A DNA stretch of 64,000 nt from positions 62,001 to 126,000 of the forward strand of contig NZ_BMFR01000010.1 of the NCBI RefSeq assembly GCF_014638995.1. Direction: 5' to 3'. This stretch comes from Virgibacillus oceani (GTDB lineage: Bacteria; Bacillota; Bacilli; Bacillales; Amphibacillaceae). The stretch's first letter is position 1. Every line of letters begins with the position of its first letter. Shown piece by piece: positions 16,282-26,056 of this stretch. Below the pieces are notes generated by a model. The model was not told where the DNA came from, did not search any database, and worked only from the letters and a program-made list of their open reading frames with translations. Made by a program: the position numbers and the translations under genes.

Positions 16282-16327
16282 GGGCCATCAATATTAAGAA
16301 ACATTTAATATTGACGGCTCTTTTTTA
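16282..16327. terminator. Strong terminator
   Basis: GGGCCATCAATATTAA pairs with TTAATATTGACGGCTC (one C-A mismatch and one G-T pair) around a seven-base loop and is followed by TTTTTT. Confidence 0.85.
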
Positions 16328-16338
16328 TAATTTATCAA

Positions 16339-16482
16339 TCACTTTTGGTAGTACAATCCAACGACTCCGTTATCATATGTTTTACTACTGCTTAGGTTCA
16401 TGGAAAATTGCTTTTGAGCATGAGCAAATAGTTTCTCGCCTTGTGAAACGATCACGGGATTAACTAGCAACCATAGATCATC
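16339..16482 (-). pseudogene. Relic of a dihydrofolate-reductase-like (RibD C-terminal domain) gene
   Basis: The minus strand reads DDLWLLVNPVIVSQGEKLFA and then a segment ending TYDNGVVGLYYQK before a stop at 16339-16341. This is the C-terminal part of the RibD_C/DHFR-like reductase family (D-E-L-x-L-x-x-x-P-V-x-x-G-x-x-L-F). Upstream the frame shifts and only traces (for example LAHPIGND) remain. Confidence 0.75.
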
Positions 16483-16668
16483 AAAAAGATTATTTTGGAT
16501 AAATCGTTGCCTATGGGGTGAGCAAGTTTTTGCACTGAATTATCAAATTTAGGAACCATTGTGTATCAGCTCATAAATTAGAAGTAAAGTTTTTTTCAGC
16601 TTTCTGTCACATTCGTGGTATTTCATTCGTCATACTTATGAAAACAAATTGAGAAGGGAATGTTACCG

Positions 16669-17547
16669 ATGGATCAACACTATTGGTTAACCGAGCAGTT
16701 TGAAGAGAACCGTGCTCACATGCAGGCTGTGGCTTATAATATGCTCGGGTCCGTGAGCTACGCGGAAGACGCTGTCCAGGAATCCTGGATCCGCCTCAAA
16801 CGCTCTGATATGAGCGAGGTTGAAAATATTCGCGGATGGCTGACGACCGTGGTTTCACGGATTTGCCTTGACATGCTGCGTTCACGAAAGGCACGTCATG
16901 AAAAATCAATGGAGGATTATGAAACTGAGAAGGTGATAGACCTGAATTCTGCAAGTAACCCTGAATATGAAGCAATGTTGGCTGACTCGGTTGGTCTTGC
17001 GATGTTAGTGGTTCTTGATAAGTTAAATCCTGTTGAGCGCATTACGTTCGTACTACATGATATCTTCGCTGTGCCTTTTGCGGAGATCGCATCCATTGTC
17101 GGACGTACTGAGACTGCGACCAGGCAGATGGCGCACCGTGCGCGCCGCCGGGTACAAGGAGCGAAAATTGCCCAAGAAGCCGATTTAAGCTATCAGCGTC
17201 AACTTGTCGACTCTTTCTTAGCTGCGGCACGAACGGGCAAATTTGAAGCGCTGCTTGAAGTACTCGATCCCGATGTCGTACTACAGGATGACCGCATGGC
17301 TATAGATAAGAATGGATCAAGCGAGATTCATGGGGCACGCGCCGTCGCCAAAATGCTCATGGCTGGTCGCGCCAAAGCCGCACACCCAGCTCTCGTAAAC
17401 GGGTCAATTGGTGTCGCCGTGGCTCCAAGCGGAAATCTATTGCTCGCACTTGTGCTGACGTACATGGGAGGAAAAATCGTTGGAGTCGATGTAGTCCGGG
17501 ATCCAGAATGTATCCAAGAGCTTGATATAACTGTTTTAAGTAGGTAA
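16669..17547 (+). CDS. ECF sigma factor with C-terminal SnoaL-like domain (ECF41/SigJ type)
   Basis: 292 residues. Sigma region 2 spans about residues 8-75 (AYNMLGSVSYAEDAVQESWI), region 4 about 110-165 (NPVERITFVLHDIFAVPFAE then GRTETATRQMAHRARRR), and a SnoaL/NTF2-like domain of about 120 residues follows. This fusion defines the ECF41/SigJ group, in which the C-terminal domain replaces a separate anti-sigma factor. The ATG at 16669 has AGAAGGG at proper distance; an ATG nine bases upstream is too close to the SD. G+C is higher than in its neighbours, suggesting transfer. The DoxX gene downstream fits the family, whose targets are usually adjacent oxidoreductase or DoxX-like genes. Confidence 0.85.
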   Translation: MDQHYWLTEQFEENRAHMQAVAYNMLGSVSYAEDAVQESWIRLKRSDMSEVENIRGWLTTVVSRICLDMLRSRKARHEKSMEDYETEKVIDLNSASNPEYEAMLADSVGLAMLVVLDKLNPVERITFVLHDIFAVPFAEIASIVGRTETATRQMAHRARRRVQGAKIAQEADLSYQRQLVDSFLAAARTGKFEALLEVLDPDVVLQDDRMAIDKNGSSEIHGARAVAKMLMAGRAKAAHPALVNGSIGVAVAPSGNLLLALVLTYMGGKIVGVDVVRDPECIQELDITVLSR

Positions 17548-17627
17548 GTGTTGAAACAACGGTTAAAAAGACGTTAGCAAAACAATTGCTTGGAATTTAC
17601 AGCTAAAATAATAAGGAGGAATTGAAA

Positions 17628-17996
17628 ATGATGGTTTTTTCAATCATACTGCAATCTTTACTTGTCATATACTTTGGTTTTTCTGGTGTCAGCAAGGTTG
17701 CAGGAGTTAAATATTGGGTGGATATTTTCGAACATCTCAAATTGCCTCAATGGTTTCGTGCCGTAACGGGTGTTGTCCAATTAATCGGAGCCGCCGTTCT
17801 AGTGATCGGATATTGGTCCGCAGAATTCGTTATATTGGCTGGGATTTGGCTCGGCATTACTATGCTGATCGCTTGCTTTGCCCATTTCAAGGTCAAAGAT
17901 CCAATCGGCAAAACAGCACCGGCTTTCGTTTTTTTTGTACTGATCAGCACACTCCTAATCCTTAACTTAGAGGACTTATTACATGTCTTCTCATAA
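17628..17996 (+). CDS. DoxX-family membrane protein
   Basis: 122 residues with four predicted membrane helices. It has the DoxX-like features FGFSGVSKVAGVKYWVDIFE near the N-terminus and VVQLIGAAVLVIGYWS in the second helix. AAGGAGGA (17613-17620) fits the ATG at 17628; a TTG six bases earlier is too close. Function of DoxX-like proteins is poorly defined (redox-linked membrane proteins). Its position 80 bases after the ECF41-type sigma gene suggests it is that factor's direct target. Confidence 0.85.
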   Translation: MMVFSIILQSLLVIYFGFSGVSKVAGVKYWVDIFEHLKLPQWFRAVTGVVQLIGAAVLVIGYWSAEFVILAGIWLGITMLIACFAHFKVKDPIGKTAPAFVFFVLISTLLILNLEDLLHVFS

Positions 17997-18112
17997 GACT
18001 ATGGGAGTAGCTTCAGTAAAGTGTATTTATCCATTTTAGAAGGTAAAAAGTCTTTATTTCATAAGGATTTACATCATCAATTGCAAAGGGCCAGTGCCTT
18101 AACATTTCTAAA

Positions 18113-18552
<440 letters not shown>

Positions 18553-18553
<1 letters not shown>

Positions 18554-19002
18554 TGAAAAATATTTATAATTATTTGCATACAGAGGAAATTTTAAACCGT
18601 ATCGATAAATTAACCCTAAATTCCCAACCGATATGGGGGAAAATGGATGTTGCCCAAATGTTAGCTCATTGCTCATCGTTCCAAGACATTGCAATGGGAA
18701 ATTCCTTTCCACAAAGAGGTTGGTTGGGAATATTAATAGGACAGTTTGTGAAACCAATGTTTTATAATGACAAGCCGTTAGCTCATAATATGTCCACTAT
18801 TCCGACCATTTTGATTACAGATGAAAAAGAATTTGAAACAGAAAGAGAAAAACTGAAACAAAAAATCAAAACGTTCCAAAATAATGGGCCAGAGAATTGT
18901 ACAACTCATCCCCATTCTTTTTTTGGTAAACTTACTTCTGAGCAATGGGGGAAGGGAATTTACAAGCACCTTGACCATCATTTAAAACAGTTTGGTGTGT
19001 AG
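18553..19002 (+). CDS. DUF1569 (DinB-like) protein
   Basis: 149 residues. It shows QPIWGKMDVAQMLAHCSSFQ near the start and HPHSFFGKLTSEQWGKGIYK followed by HLDHHLKQFGV at the end, which is the DUF1569 signature; the His residues are those expected to bind metal in this four-helix DinB-like fold. Biochemical role unknown; some relatives act in low-molecular-weight-thiol transfer. SD CAGGGAGA lies nine bases before the ATG, inside the map relic. Confidence 0.85.
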
Positions 19003-19591
19003 ACATTGAAAGTATGGCGAAATACGCATGTTTGGTTAAGTTACTTTTTTCCAAGTGGGAACCCGCTCTGCTAGCTCTTTACATACATATACGTTACGTT
19101 ACCACAAAGTTAAGAAAATGGGTGGTTTACGTGGCGAGATTATTGAATTAAAGCCTAATTTCCAGAATACATCAAGAAATTAGGCTTTATTTAGAAGAGC
19201 GCCTTTTATGTATTATAAAGGGTTTCTTTATACTCCGCCACACTATTCGCTCTTTAGTCCTCTTATCGATGCTACCATGTATTCCTTCACTTCGCCCATT
19301 ATCTCGGTGAAGATAGAGATAGTGTGAAGCCTATATTTGAGCGCGTTCACGAGTATTTGTTTCGAGAAAAAACTAATTTAGTTTAGTAAATTATTGTGCG
19401 AAGGTATAAAAATGGGGACCACAATATTAGATGACTATAGTGGTGGAGGTGAGGTTATTTTTTGAGTTGCTGCTTTGTTCAGACTGTTTATTTAAATAAG
19501 AGGCAGGTTTTGGATGTAAATTACATGGTGGAGACTTAATGTTATATTTACTAACAAAAATACGTTTTGCCTAACCATGTACAATCCCTTT
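19003..19591. other. Intergenic region with one hairpin
   Basis: Apart from the hairpin at 19149-19190 and a GCGCC-containing segment (19197-19240) faintly like the dispersed repeats, nothing was recognised. Confidence 0.5.
19149..19190. terminator. Hairpin, probable terminator
   Basis: TAAAGCCTAATTTC pairs perfectly with GAAATTAGGCTTTA around a 14-base loop; TTTA follows. Confidence 0.7.
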
Positions 19592-20140
19592 TTACGTATC
19601 TTTTGCAATCTTACTCATTTGATAAGAAAGGACAAATATTACAAACATGGAAACAAACGAGTATACATATTGCCAATTGTATATTTCAAAAATCCCTATA
19701 AATTTTAATAATGGAAGTCCGATAAATGAAACTAGTAAAGACAGTACAATCCCCTTTAAATAAGCATTGATAGTTGGAAATAACTGAATGGAGAACATAA
19801 TTAGTACTGGAATTATAAAAAAGTTCCATGGTATGTAATTAGAGGCCATCGGTAAAACTTCATAGAGATAATCAAACATTCCAAAGAAAAGATATGTCGT
19901 ATCTAAAAATGCTGATAAAATTGCAGCAGTCAGCCCTGCCAGTAATAATTTTACTTTTAAATTTTTATTATGATATTTTATCCATAAGGTAATCGAAACA
20001 AGGCAAACGAAGACACCTAACCACCAATGCCAGCCAAATAAAACATATTCTTTCCAAATGTCCAGCTTATATTGGTTAACCTGTAATAGCTGATCGCTCA
20101 GCTTTTTTGTTGCATCATGATATTGGTCCATAGTTGCCAC
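19592..20140 (-). CDS. CBO0543-family membrane protein
   Basis: 182 residues with five predicted membrane helices. FGWHWWLGVFVCLVSITLWI, the aspartate-containing AFLDTTYLFFGMFDYLYEV, and YIPWNFFIIPVLIMF match the CBO0543 family of spore-former membrane proteins. Family function is not known. It is encoded alone on the minus strand; GGGTGGCAACT upstream of the ATG gives a usable SD. Confidence 0.8.
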   Translation of the reverse strand: MATMDQYHDATKKLSDQLLQVNQYKLDIWKEYVLFGWHWWLGVFVCLVSITLWIKYHNKNLKVKLLLAGLTAAILSAFLDTTYLFFGMFDYLYEVLPMASNYIPWNFFIIPVLIMFSIQLFPTINAYLKGIVLSLLVSFIGLPLLKFIGIFEIYNWQYVYSFVSMFVIFVLSYQMSKIAKDT

Positions 20141-20506
20141 CCTTTCTAGTACTTATTATTTGAATTAAGAAAGGTTTTATACGCAACATCAATAGTGGAA
20201 CGTTATATTTGTTTCTTCTGTCCGTGATTTTCTGTTTCACCGATTAAGATCTTAAAGTGATTTATTAACTTAATCCGTATTAAGTTGTTTCAGTCTGTAT
20301 AAAATAATTTATTTATACTTCCGGTCAAAGAGTGAAAAAGATGTTTTTCAGTAATGTTATTTGCACCCCATATTTCCACTGATGCAAGAGTTCAACAAGG
20401 CGATCATCGAAACGGTTGTCTTTTTTTCTGAATCTATCAGTTTAGTATTATGCTATTATTGGAAAGTACAACGTGAAATTTTTAGCTAGGGGAAGAGACG
20501 TAAAAC
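20141..20506. other. Divergent intergenic region
   Basis: Lies between divergent CBO0543 and MFS genes. AATTTATTTATAC and similar AT-rich stretches could hold promoters, but none has a clear consensus. A weak hairpin precedes a run of T at about 20420. Confidence 0.35.
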
Positions 20507-21727
20507 ATGACACTATTACTATTAGTAATTATTTATTTGGCTTTTATAAGTTTAGGATTACCTGATTCATTATTGGGTGCCGCATGGCCTGTGATGCAAA
20601 AGGACTTCGGGGCTCCACTTGAGACAGCTGGTTTCCTATTTATGACAATTGCGGGAAGCACCATTGTTTCCAGTTTAGTTAGTGGAAAATTACTTAAACG
20701 GTTTGGAACGGGAAAGGTAGCATTCTTTAGTGGCTTCATAACAGCAAGTGCTTTACTAGGTTTTTATTTTGCGCCGTCAATCATTTGGTTGTTTGTATGT
20801 TGTATACCTCTTGGACTAGGTGCTGGGGCTGTAGATGCAGCTTTAAACAATTATGTTGCAATCCATTATAAGGCACATCATATGAGCTGGTTACACAGTT
20901 TTTGGGGTGTAGGAGCTTCCCTTGGTCCAATCATAATGGCCCAGTTTATTTCAGAACAAAATGGTTTTAGAAATGGTTATCTTTCAATTTCCGGAATTCA
21001 ATTCGCGTTAGCAGTTATTCTTATATTCTCTTTACCATTATGGAATAGGGTTTCCAAAAACAGTAATATGGCAGTAAATAATAGTTTGGAAGATACCCCT
21101 TATGAATCTGCCCATGAAAATTTGAAACATATAAAACCTTTGCAGATTAAAGGAGTCAAACTAGCATTGTTATCCTTCTTATTTTATTGTGGGGTTGAAG
21201 CTACGGTGGGACTATGGGGAAGCAGCTATCTTGTAAATATGAAGGAATTGCCGGCATCGGTTGCTGCCCAATGGGTTTCATTTTACTGGGGAGGATTAAC
21301 AATTGGTAGATTTATAACTGGGTTTGTCACATTCAAAATGAGTAACAAAATGCTTATTCGAATGGGACAGATTATAGCAGTAATTGGTGCTGCACTATTA
21401 ATACTGCCCTTGCCATCTTTTATATCGCTTGTTGGCTTCATTATGGTTGGATTGGGATTAGCACCGATATTTCCATGTATGTTACACGAAACACCAAGGC
21501 GTTTTGGTAAGACACATTCCCAAACAATTATGGGTTATCAAATGGCAGTTGCTTCAACAGGCAGCACATTTATTCCACCCCTTCTAGGTTTAATAGCATC
21601 CTATACAACGATAGGGATTTTTCCGTATTTATTGGTTATTTATATTGCATTGATGCTTTTATGCTCGGAACAATTAAATTCCTTAATTAGAAAAAGGGTT
21701 CGTTTATCCAAGGTTAAGGTAATTTAA
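20507..21727 (+). CDS. Major facilitator superfamily transporter
   Basis: 406 residues with about 12 hydrophobic segments. The N-terminus (YLAFISLGLPDSLLGAAWPV) and the loop-2/3 motif GKLLKRFGTGKV agree with the MFS, and GLGAGAVDAALNNYVAIHYK resembles the FucP/YfkF-like branch of sugar or drug transporters. Substrate cannot be assigned. SD GGGGAAGAG precedes the ATG. It is a single-gene unit. Confidence 0.85.
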   Translation: MTLLLLVIIYLAFISLGLPDSLLGAAWPVMQKDFGAPLETAGFLFMTIAGSTIVSSLVSGKLLKRFGTGKVAFFSGFITASALLGFYFAPSIIWLFVCCIPLGLGAGAVDAALNNYVAIHYKAHHMSWLHSFWGVGASLGPIIMAQFISEQNGFRNGYLSISGIQFALAVILIFSLPLWNRVSKNSNMAVNNSLEDTPYESAHENLKHIKPLQIKGVKLALLSFLFYCGVEATVGLWGSSYLVNMKELPASVAAQWVSFYWGGLTIGRFITGFVTFKMSNKMLIRMGQIIAVIGAALLILPLPSFISLVGFIMVGLGLAPIFPCMLHETPRRFGKTHSQTIMGYQMAVASTGSTFIPPLLGLIASYTTIGIFPYLLVIYIALMLLCSEQLNSLIRKRVRLSKVKVI

Positions 21728-21869
21728 CTATACTTAGTATGTGAAATTTCTAGGGTGATAAGGAAATAAGAGCAGAAGGGTTAGTTCACCTTCTGCCCGA
21801 CTCTAATAAATCCCCGTCAGCTTTATATGCAGCTCTAGTAATAAATGAGGAATCAGTCGATGCTGCACA

Positions 21870-22610
21870 TTATTGAGCAAACAATCCTCCATCAATTACA
21901 AACTCTGATCCAGTAGAATAGCTAGATTCTTCAGAGGCAAGGTAAATTACTAGATTAGTTACTTCTTCCGGTTTTGAGGTTCTCCCCAATGGAATTGTTT
22001 TACTGATTTCAGCGAGCATTGCCTTCGTCTCATCATTCATCGTCATAGGCGTTTCAATTATGCCTGGATGTATCGAATTAACCCGGATACCGTATTCACC
22101 AAATTCAAGTGCGGCGGCTTTTGTCATGCCTCTAACGGCAAACTTTGAAGCAACATATGATATCTGATTTCTTCCAGCAATAAGTCCAGATAAAGAAGAA
22201 ATATTAACAATAGAACCATTTTTAGTTTGTCTCATAGAGGAGTAAACGGCTTTCATTCCTAAAAAAACAGATACTTGGTTAACATCAATCACTTTCTGAT
22301 ACTCTTCTTCAGTGGTTTCTTCAATAGGGTTATTGGGTGCGATACCTGCATTGTTGACTAATATATCAACAGGTCCAAATTTTGCTTCGGCTTCAGCGAC
22401 AACCTGATCCCAATCTGCGGCACTTGTTACATCATGTTTCATGAACTTTGCATTTTCTCCAAGTTCGTTGGCTAATGCTTGTCCCTCTTCAAATAGAATA
22501 TCCGTCAAAATCACTTTTGCCCCTTCATTTATAAATCTGCGTACGTGGGATGCACCCATTCCTCTTGCTCCGCCTGTGATGATTGCCACTTTACCATCTA
22601 ATCTTCCCAT
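21870..22610 (-). CDS. Short-chain dehydrogenase/reductase (SDR)
   Basis: 246 residues with all classical SDR motifs: nucleotide loop TGGARGMG (about 13-20), NNAG (about 88-91), catalytic Ser in ISSLSG, Y-x-x-x-K in SYVASK, and PGIIETPM. The D in LTDILF after the first loop suggests NAD rather than NADP. It resembles glucose or hydroxysteroid dehydrogenases. It is divergent from a TetR gene, with palindromic sites between them, so it is the likely target of that regulator. Confidence 0.9.
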   Translation of the reverse strand: MGRLDGKVAIITGGARGMGASHVRRFINEGAKVILTDILFEEGQALANELGENAKFMKHDVTSAADWDQVVAEAEAKFGPVDILVNNAGIAPNNPIEETTEEEYQKVIDVNQVSVFLGMKAVYSSMRQTKNGSIVNISSLSGLIAGRNQISYVASKFAVRGMTKAAALEFGEYGIRVNSIHPGIIETPMTMNDETKAMLAEISKTIPLGRTSKPEEVTNLVIYLASEESSYSTGSEFVIDGGLFAQ

Positions 22611-22703
22611 AAATATGTCCTCCTCCTAATTAATTATGATTTATATAAACTAGACAACACTGTGTTTATAAAGTATTTTATTATAAGAAAGCGTTTACTT
22701 CAA

Positions 22704-22755
22704 TCATCAATATGATGAAAAATGTTGTATAGTAGACACGTATCATAATAATGAT
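22704..22755. promoter_or_regulatory. Candidate TetR operator sites between SDR and TetR genes
   Basis: TCATCA-ATA-TGATGA (22704-22718) is a perfect inverted repeat, and ATCAT-AATA-ATGAT (22742-22755) is a second, overlapping the probable -10 of the TetR promoter (TTGTAT at 22725). Both contain ATCAT/ATGAT half-sites. Confidence 0.6.
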
Positions 22756-22783
22756 GAAAAGGTTAATGGTTTAGGAGGATTAT

Positions 22784-23344
22784 ATGATGAGTAAAGGACT
22801 TGACCCACGTGTGATTCGAACAAGACGATTATTAATGGATGCATTGATTAATATAGTTGCGGAAGACGGTTATGAAGCTGTAACCATTCGTGAAATAGTT
22901 CGGAAAGCAAAAGTCAATCGATCAACGTTTTACCTTCATTTTCGTGATAAGGAGGATATAGTGACACAAATGCAGGATGATCTATTGAACATGCTGACGG
23001 AATCATTAAAATACCCAACATATACGTATGAGTCAGCAAAAGAAGATTACAAAAAGTCAAATAAACCAATTAAATCACTTGTTGCTATGTTTGAGCATAT
23101 TCAGATGTATTCATCACTTTATAGAAGTTTGTTAGGTAAAATGGAGTTTCGTAATCGTGTTACAAAAGTATTTATAGATGAGGTACTGCGATTTAAAGAT
23201 AGTTTTTGGGAGGCAAACTTTATGGCGAACGGGACAGTTGGGTTTATTCACTACTGGTTAGAAAATGGTATGAAGGAATCAATTATGGAAATGAGTTCCT
23301 GGCTTACACAAGCTATTTTGTTTCCGCTGGCAAAGTTCAAGTGA
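22784..23344 (+). CDS. TetR/AcrR-family regulator
   Basis: 186 residues. The HTH at about residues 25-50 is VTIREIVRKAKVNRSTFYLH, followed by FRDKEDIVTQMQ, the usual TetR order. The C-terminal ligand domain ends with LTQAILFPLAKFK. Divergent from the SDR gene; it likely represses both itself and the SDR. SD TAGGAGG is optimal; the ATG at 22784 is followed by another at 22787. Confidence 0.9.
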   Translation: MMSKGLDPRVIRTRRLLMDALINIVAEDGYEAVTIREIVRKAKVNRSTFYLHFRDKEDIVTQMQDDLLNMLTESLKYPTYTYESAKEDYKKSNKPIKSLVAMFEHIQMYSSLYRSLLGKMEFRNRVTKVFIDEVLRFKDSFWEANFMANGTVGFIHYWLENGMKESIMEMSSWLTQAILFPLAKFK

Positions 23345-23489
23345 TGAAGTAACAGGTGCAATAATATAACAATGCGGTCTGAAAATGATCGTCCTTTTTC
23401 TTTTGAAAAACATTTGATAGTCGGGTCTGATAGTTGTATTTTTTTCTTTATTGGGAAATCTAAACCTAAAATATTTTAGGTGGTTGCAT

Positions 23490-24251
23490 ATGAATAGAAA
23501 ACTTTGCCTTGTACTTTCAATTTGGTTGTTCTTTATTCTTATCCAGCCAAATAACATCAATGCTGAACAAAATAAAATTGATAATACATTATTGCTTGAC
23601 ACATTGATTACGTTATTGAACCCGTACCTATCAGAAGGGATAGAACATTATTATGGATACCATAAGTCGTATGGTTTATATGACATAAAAATCATCAATA
23701 TATCAAGGGAAGAAGGGAGGGAATACAGCTTTAAAGTCAAGGCTCAGGTAAATACCTTTGACGAAGCCCATAACCCTCCTTATGGTATAGAAACAATAAT
23801 ATTGGAAGTTAATGTGGACAAGGTTAAAATCATTAAATTCATCCATAAGGGGGATGAATGGGAGAGAAAAATAACAGATTTTTATGATGAAACCATTTCA
23901 GATATTCTACAGACATATGAATTAAACTTAAATTCCTTTAAAAAACTATACTACAAGCAATTGTTGTTTAAATCAGAAAAACAAAAGGAATACAAATCCC
24001 TTTCAAATATTGTAACTGGCATCATAGACAATCAACTAACTTCCGAAATAAATAGCCCATATACTCCAAATAAAAATGTAATAACACCTGTTACTTTTAT
24101 TAAGGGAAATCAGGGATACATTCTTTTTAAAAAGGCAGATGGGACAAACATTGTTGTAGAGGTGTCAAAGTTAAACGGTAAATGGGTGGCTGTAAAAGAG
24201 GAAAGTAAACAAGGCAAGAAAATGAAATACGATTTGCTTTGGTATATGTAA
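23490..24251 (+). CDS. Secreted DUF3888-type protein
   Basis: 253 residues from the ATG at 23490 (SD TAGGTGG six bases upstream); the in-frame TTG 39 bases upstream has no SD. A signal peptide (MNRKLCLVLSIWLFFILI, cleavage near NNINA-E) is followed by LLLDTLITLLNPYLSEGIEH and HNPPYGIETIILEV, the DUF3888 pattern. A second part (PVTFIKGNQGYILFKKADGT) follows and may be a separate small domain. Exported or surface located; function unknown. Confidence 0.75.
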   Translation: MNRKLCLVLSIWLFFILIQPNNINAEQNKIDNTLLLDTLITLLNPYLSEGIEHYYGYHKSYGLYDIKIINISREEGREYSFKVKAQVNTFDEAHNPPYGIETIILEVNVDKVKIIKFIHKGDEWERKITDFYDETISDILQTYELNLNSFKKLYYKQLLFKSEKQKEYKSLSNIVTGIIDNQLTSEINSPYTPNKNVITPVTFIKGNQGYILFKKADGTNIVVEVSKLNGKWVAVKEESKQGKKMKYDLLWYM

Positions 24252-24292
24252 TAGTAGGAGTTCAGTTAGGGAGATACTCCAAGTACACCATT

Positions 24293-24329
24293 TATGGGCG
24301 CCTCTCTTTAATTATGGTAAGCGCCCATA
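24293..24329. repeat. Dispersed GGGCGC hairpin repeat, copy 3
   Basis: TATGGGCGC (24293-24301) and GCGCCCATA (24321-24329) form a perfect nine-pair stem. It lies between convergent genes and may act as a terminator. Confidence 0.7.
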
Positions 24330-24353
24330 TAACCCCTGGGTCGAGGCAAAAGG

Positions 24354-24815
24354 TTATTCAGTAAATGTAAATGTTTCCTTTAAAGTTCTGCCGTTTTCGG
24401 TCCATAAGATTACTACTTCTAATTCTGTAGCTTTTTCGGCAAAAATAAAATTATCAAATTTGAAGGACATACCTTTATCTATACTTTCGCTGACTTCATT
24501 GCAATCTTTACCATCGGGACAACTGAAAAGGGAATACATTGTTGTGGAATCAGGCTCATTTCTAAACATGTAAAAGTCCACAGATTCTACATCCTTACCG
24601 ATGTTCTTAACAGTTAAAGAGTAAGTCTCAAATTTTCCTTTTTGGGGCTTCGCTAAATCCTTCCCTTGTTTAGCTTCACCTACTTGAACAGCCCACTGTT
24701 TCGATGTTTGTTTGGTGGGTAATTCGTTGAAGTCTGAAGAAGCGTGTGCCCCTATGGCCGTCCCCATGAGCAAAAGGAATAGTATCCATGTAACCATAAA
24801 CTTTAATTTAGACAT
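24354..24815 (-). CDS. Secreted protein of unknown function
   Basis: 153 residues with a clear Sec signal peptide (MSKLKFMVTWILFLLLMGTA, cleavage near AHA-S). The mature part contains an immunoglobulin-like stretch (YSLTVKNIGKDVESVDFYMF) and two cysteines (SCPDGKDC) that may form a disulfide. SD GGAGGTTAT precedes the ATG. Single minus-strand gene; family not recognised. Confidence 0.7.
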   Translation of the reverse strand: MSKLKFMVTWILFLLLMGTAIGAHASSDFNELPTKQTSKQWAVQVGEAKQGKDLAKPQKGKFETYSLTVKNIGKDVESVDFYMFRNEPDSTTMYSLFSCPDGKDCNEVSESIDKGMSFKFDNFIFAEKATELEVVILWTENGRTLKETFTFTE

Positions 24816-24957
24816 ACCTATAACCTCCTGATTTTAAGTTATAGGTAGTATGTTCTAAATGGTTTGAATTATGTTTTATCGATTTTAGTTAACACCTTGT
24901 TAGCGAACAAGGGTTTATCAAAATACCATTTAATGATATGCCTTCCTACAAGTAACA

Positions 24958-25425
24958 TTACCTGATATAAAATGCCGGTGGTTCAATACCAAGCATCCGC
25001 AAATATATATAACCCTGTCCACGATGGTGGATTTCATTTTCCAGTGCGTATTGAAGCCGTTCAATGTGGCTTTGCTGCCCGGCGCCAAAAAACGGATCTT
25101 CCATCATCTCGGCAAGTCTTTCTTCCGTAATAGCGGACCACATATCACGTGTCTCCCCGCTCATTTTCTCACAGGCCGTAAGCAATTCAGCTTTCGTTGA
25201 TACCTCCGAAAACGAGTCTTTAAACTCCCAATCATCTCGTGCAATTCCACTCATAAAAGCTCGCTCGACATTCAGAATTTCTTTCATCATCGCAGCATAT
25301 GGCCGAAGAGGTTCTACAGGTGAATAATCGAACAACTTATCTTCTGGAAAAGCCTCAATCGTTCGGATCGTTAGCCTACGATTTCCTTCCAAAATCTCCA
25401 TAAATTTTTCTTTTGACATCACCAA
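24958..25425 (-). CDS. DinB-family protein
   Basis: 155 residues with the four-helix DinB fold: PYAAMMKEILNVERAFMSGI holds the first metal-site region, and ALENEIHHRGQGYIYLRMLG carries the H-x-x-x-H-type pair near the C-terminus. DinB-family enzymes include thiol transferases and unknown metal proteins. The TTG start at 25425 follows AGGGAGA by seven bases; an ATG two codons later is possible. Confidence 0.85.
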   Translation of the reverse strand: MVMSKEKFMEILEGNRRLTIRTIEAFPEDKLFDYSPVEPLRPYAAMMKEILNVERAFMSGIARDDWEFKDSFSEVSTKAELLTACEKMSGETRDMWSAITEERLAEMMEDPFFGAGQQSHIERLQYALENEIHHRGQGYIYLRMLGIEPPAFYIR

Positions 25426-26056
25426 TTCAATCTCTCCCTTGTTATATAGTTGGAAAAATTAAAAACTTCCACCGAAGCATACATTTACCGAGGTATACTT
25501 AGACTAATAAGGATCCCTTGACGACCCTATCAGTAAGGTTTATTTTCTTAATTTTCCCCTTAACATCCAGTGATTCAATTCTAATGGTGTGCAGTAGCCG
25601 AAATGCCTTTTCCTCCTATGGGTATATTCTTTCCACTCCTGCAGTTATCGGTTCGGCCCATCGACGTTGAAGCTTCTTACAGCATATCTGCCAAAGCATC
25701 GCGTTTTCTTCAACAGCGGCAAACTTGCTGAATAACCCGTATTTACTTAATGTCATTCCTCCATTAAAAAAAAGTACGATATAATAATATTCCACCTAAC
25801 TTTTGTAAATCCTTCTGCATGTCATAAAAATATTACAAAATAGTATTTCAAAATCTTTAATAGACCATGAAAGCAGTAATGGTTATTAATTTAGAGTTAT
25901 CATGACATTTTATGTTAACATCTATATATAAACCGAAGAGTTATATTTTATTTTATGCAGCAGCAACAAGACCATTTTTTAAAAGAATAGGAAATAATAG
26001 AAAATCAACGGGACTTGAAAAATAGCTGTATGTTAGTTTTATTTAGGAGTGGGAAG
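25426..26056. other. Intergenic region with a small relic
   Basis: A minus-strand relic occupies 25616-25756. A possible -10 (TATATA, about 25923) lies before the response-regulator gene. Nothing else was recognised. Confidence 0.4.
25616..25756 (-). pseudogene. Possible relic of an antibiotic-biosynthesis-monooxygenase-domain gene
   Basis: A 46-codon minus-strand frame begins MTLSKYGLFSKFAAVEENAM. The start resembles the first strand and helix of small ABM-domain monooxygenases (KYGL-x-x-KFTA-x-E-G), but the rest diverges and then stops. Most likely a degraded gene start. Confidence 0.35.

Larger units (their letters stand above)
15977..16668. other. Intergenic region: repeats, terminator and a minus-strand relic
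   Basis: Holds a repeat at 16005-16033, the second 18-base repeat, a strong terminator, and the 3' end of a dihydrofolate-reductase-like gene on the minus strand. The last 60 bases should hold the promoter of the sigma-factor gene; no sigma-A consensus was recognised there. Confidence 0.6.

Noticed and set aside
20400..20440. Terminator between CBO0543 and MFS genes
   Set aside because: The stem is weak and the genes are divergent, so a terminator is not expected there.
22681..22783. Riboswitch or RNA gene between SDR and TetR
   Set aside because: The palindromes fit operator sites of a divergent regulator better than RNA structure.
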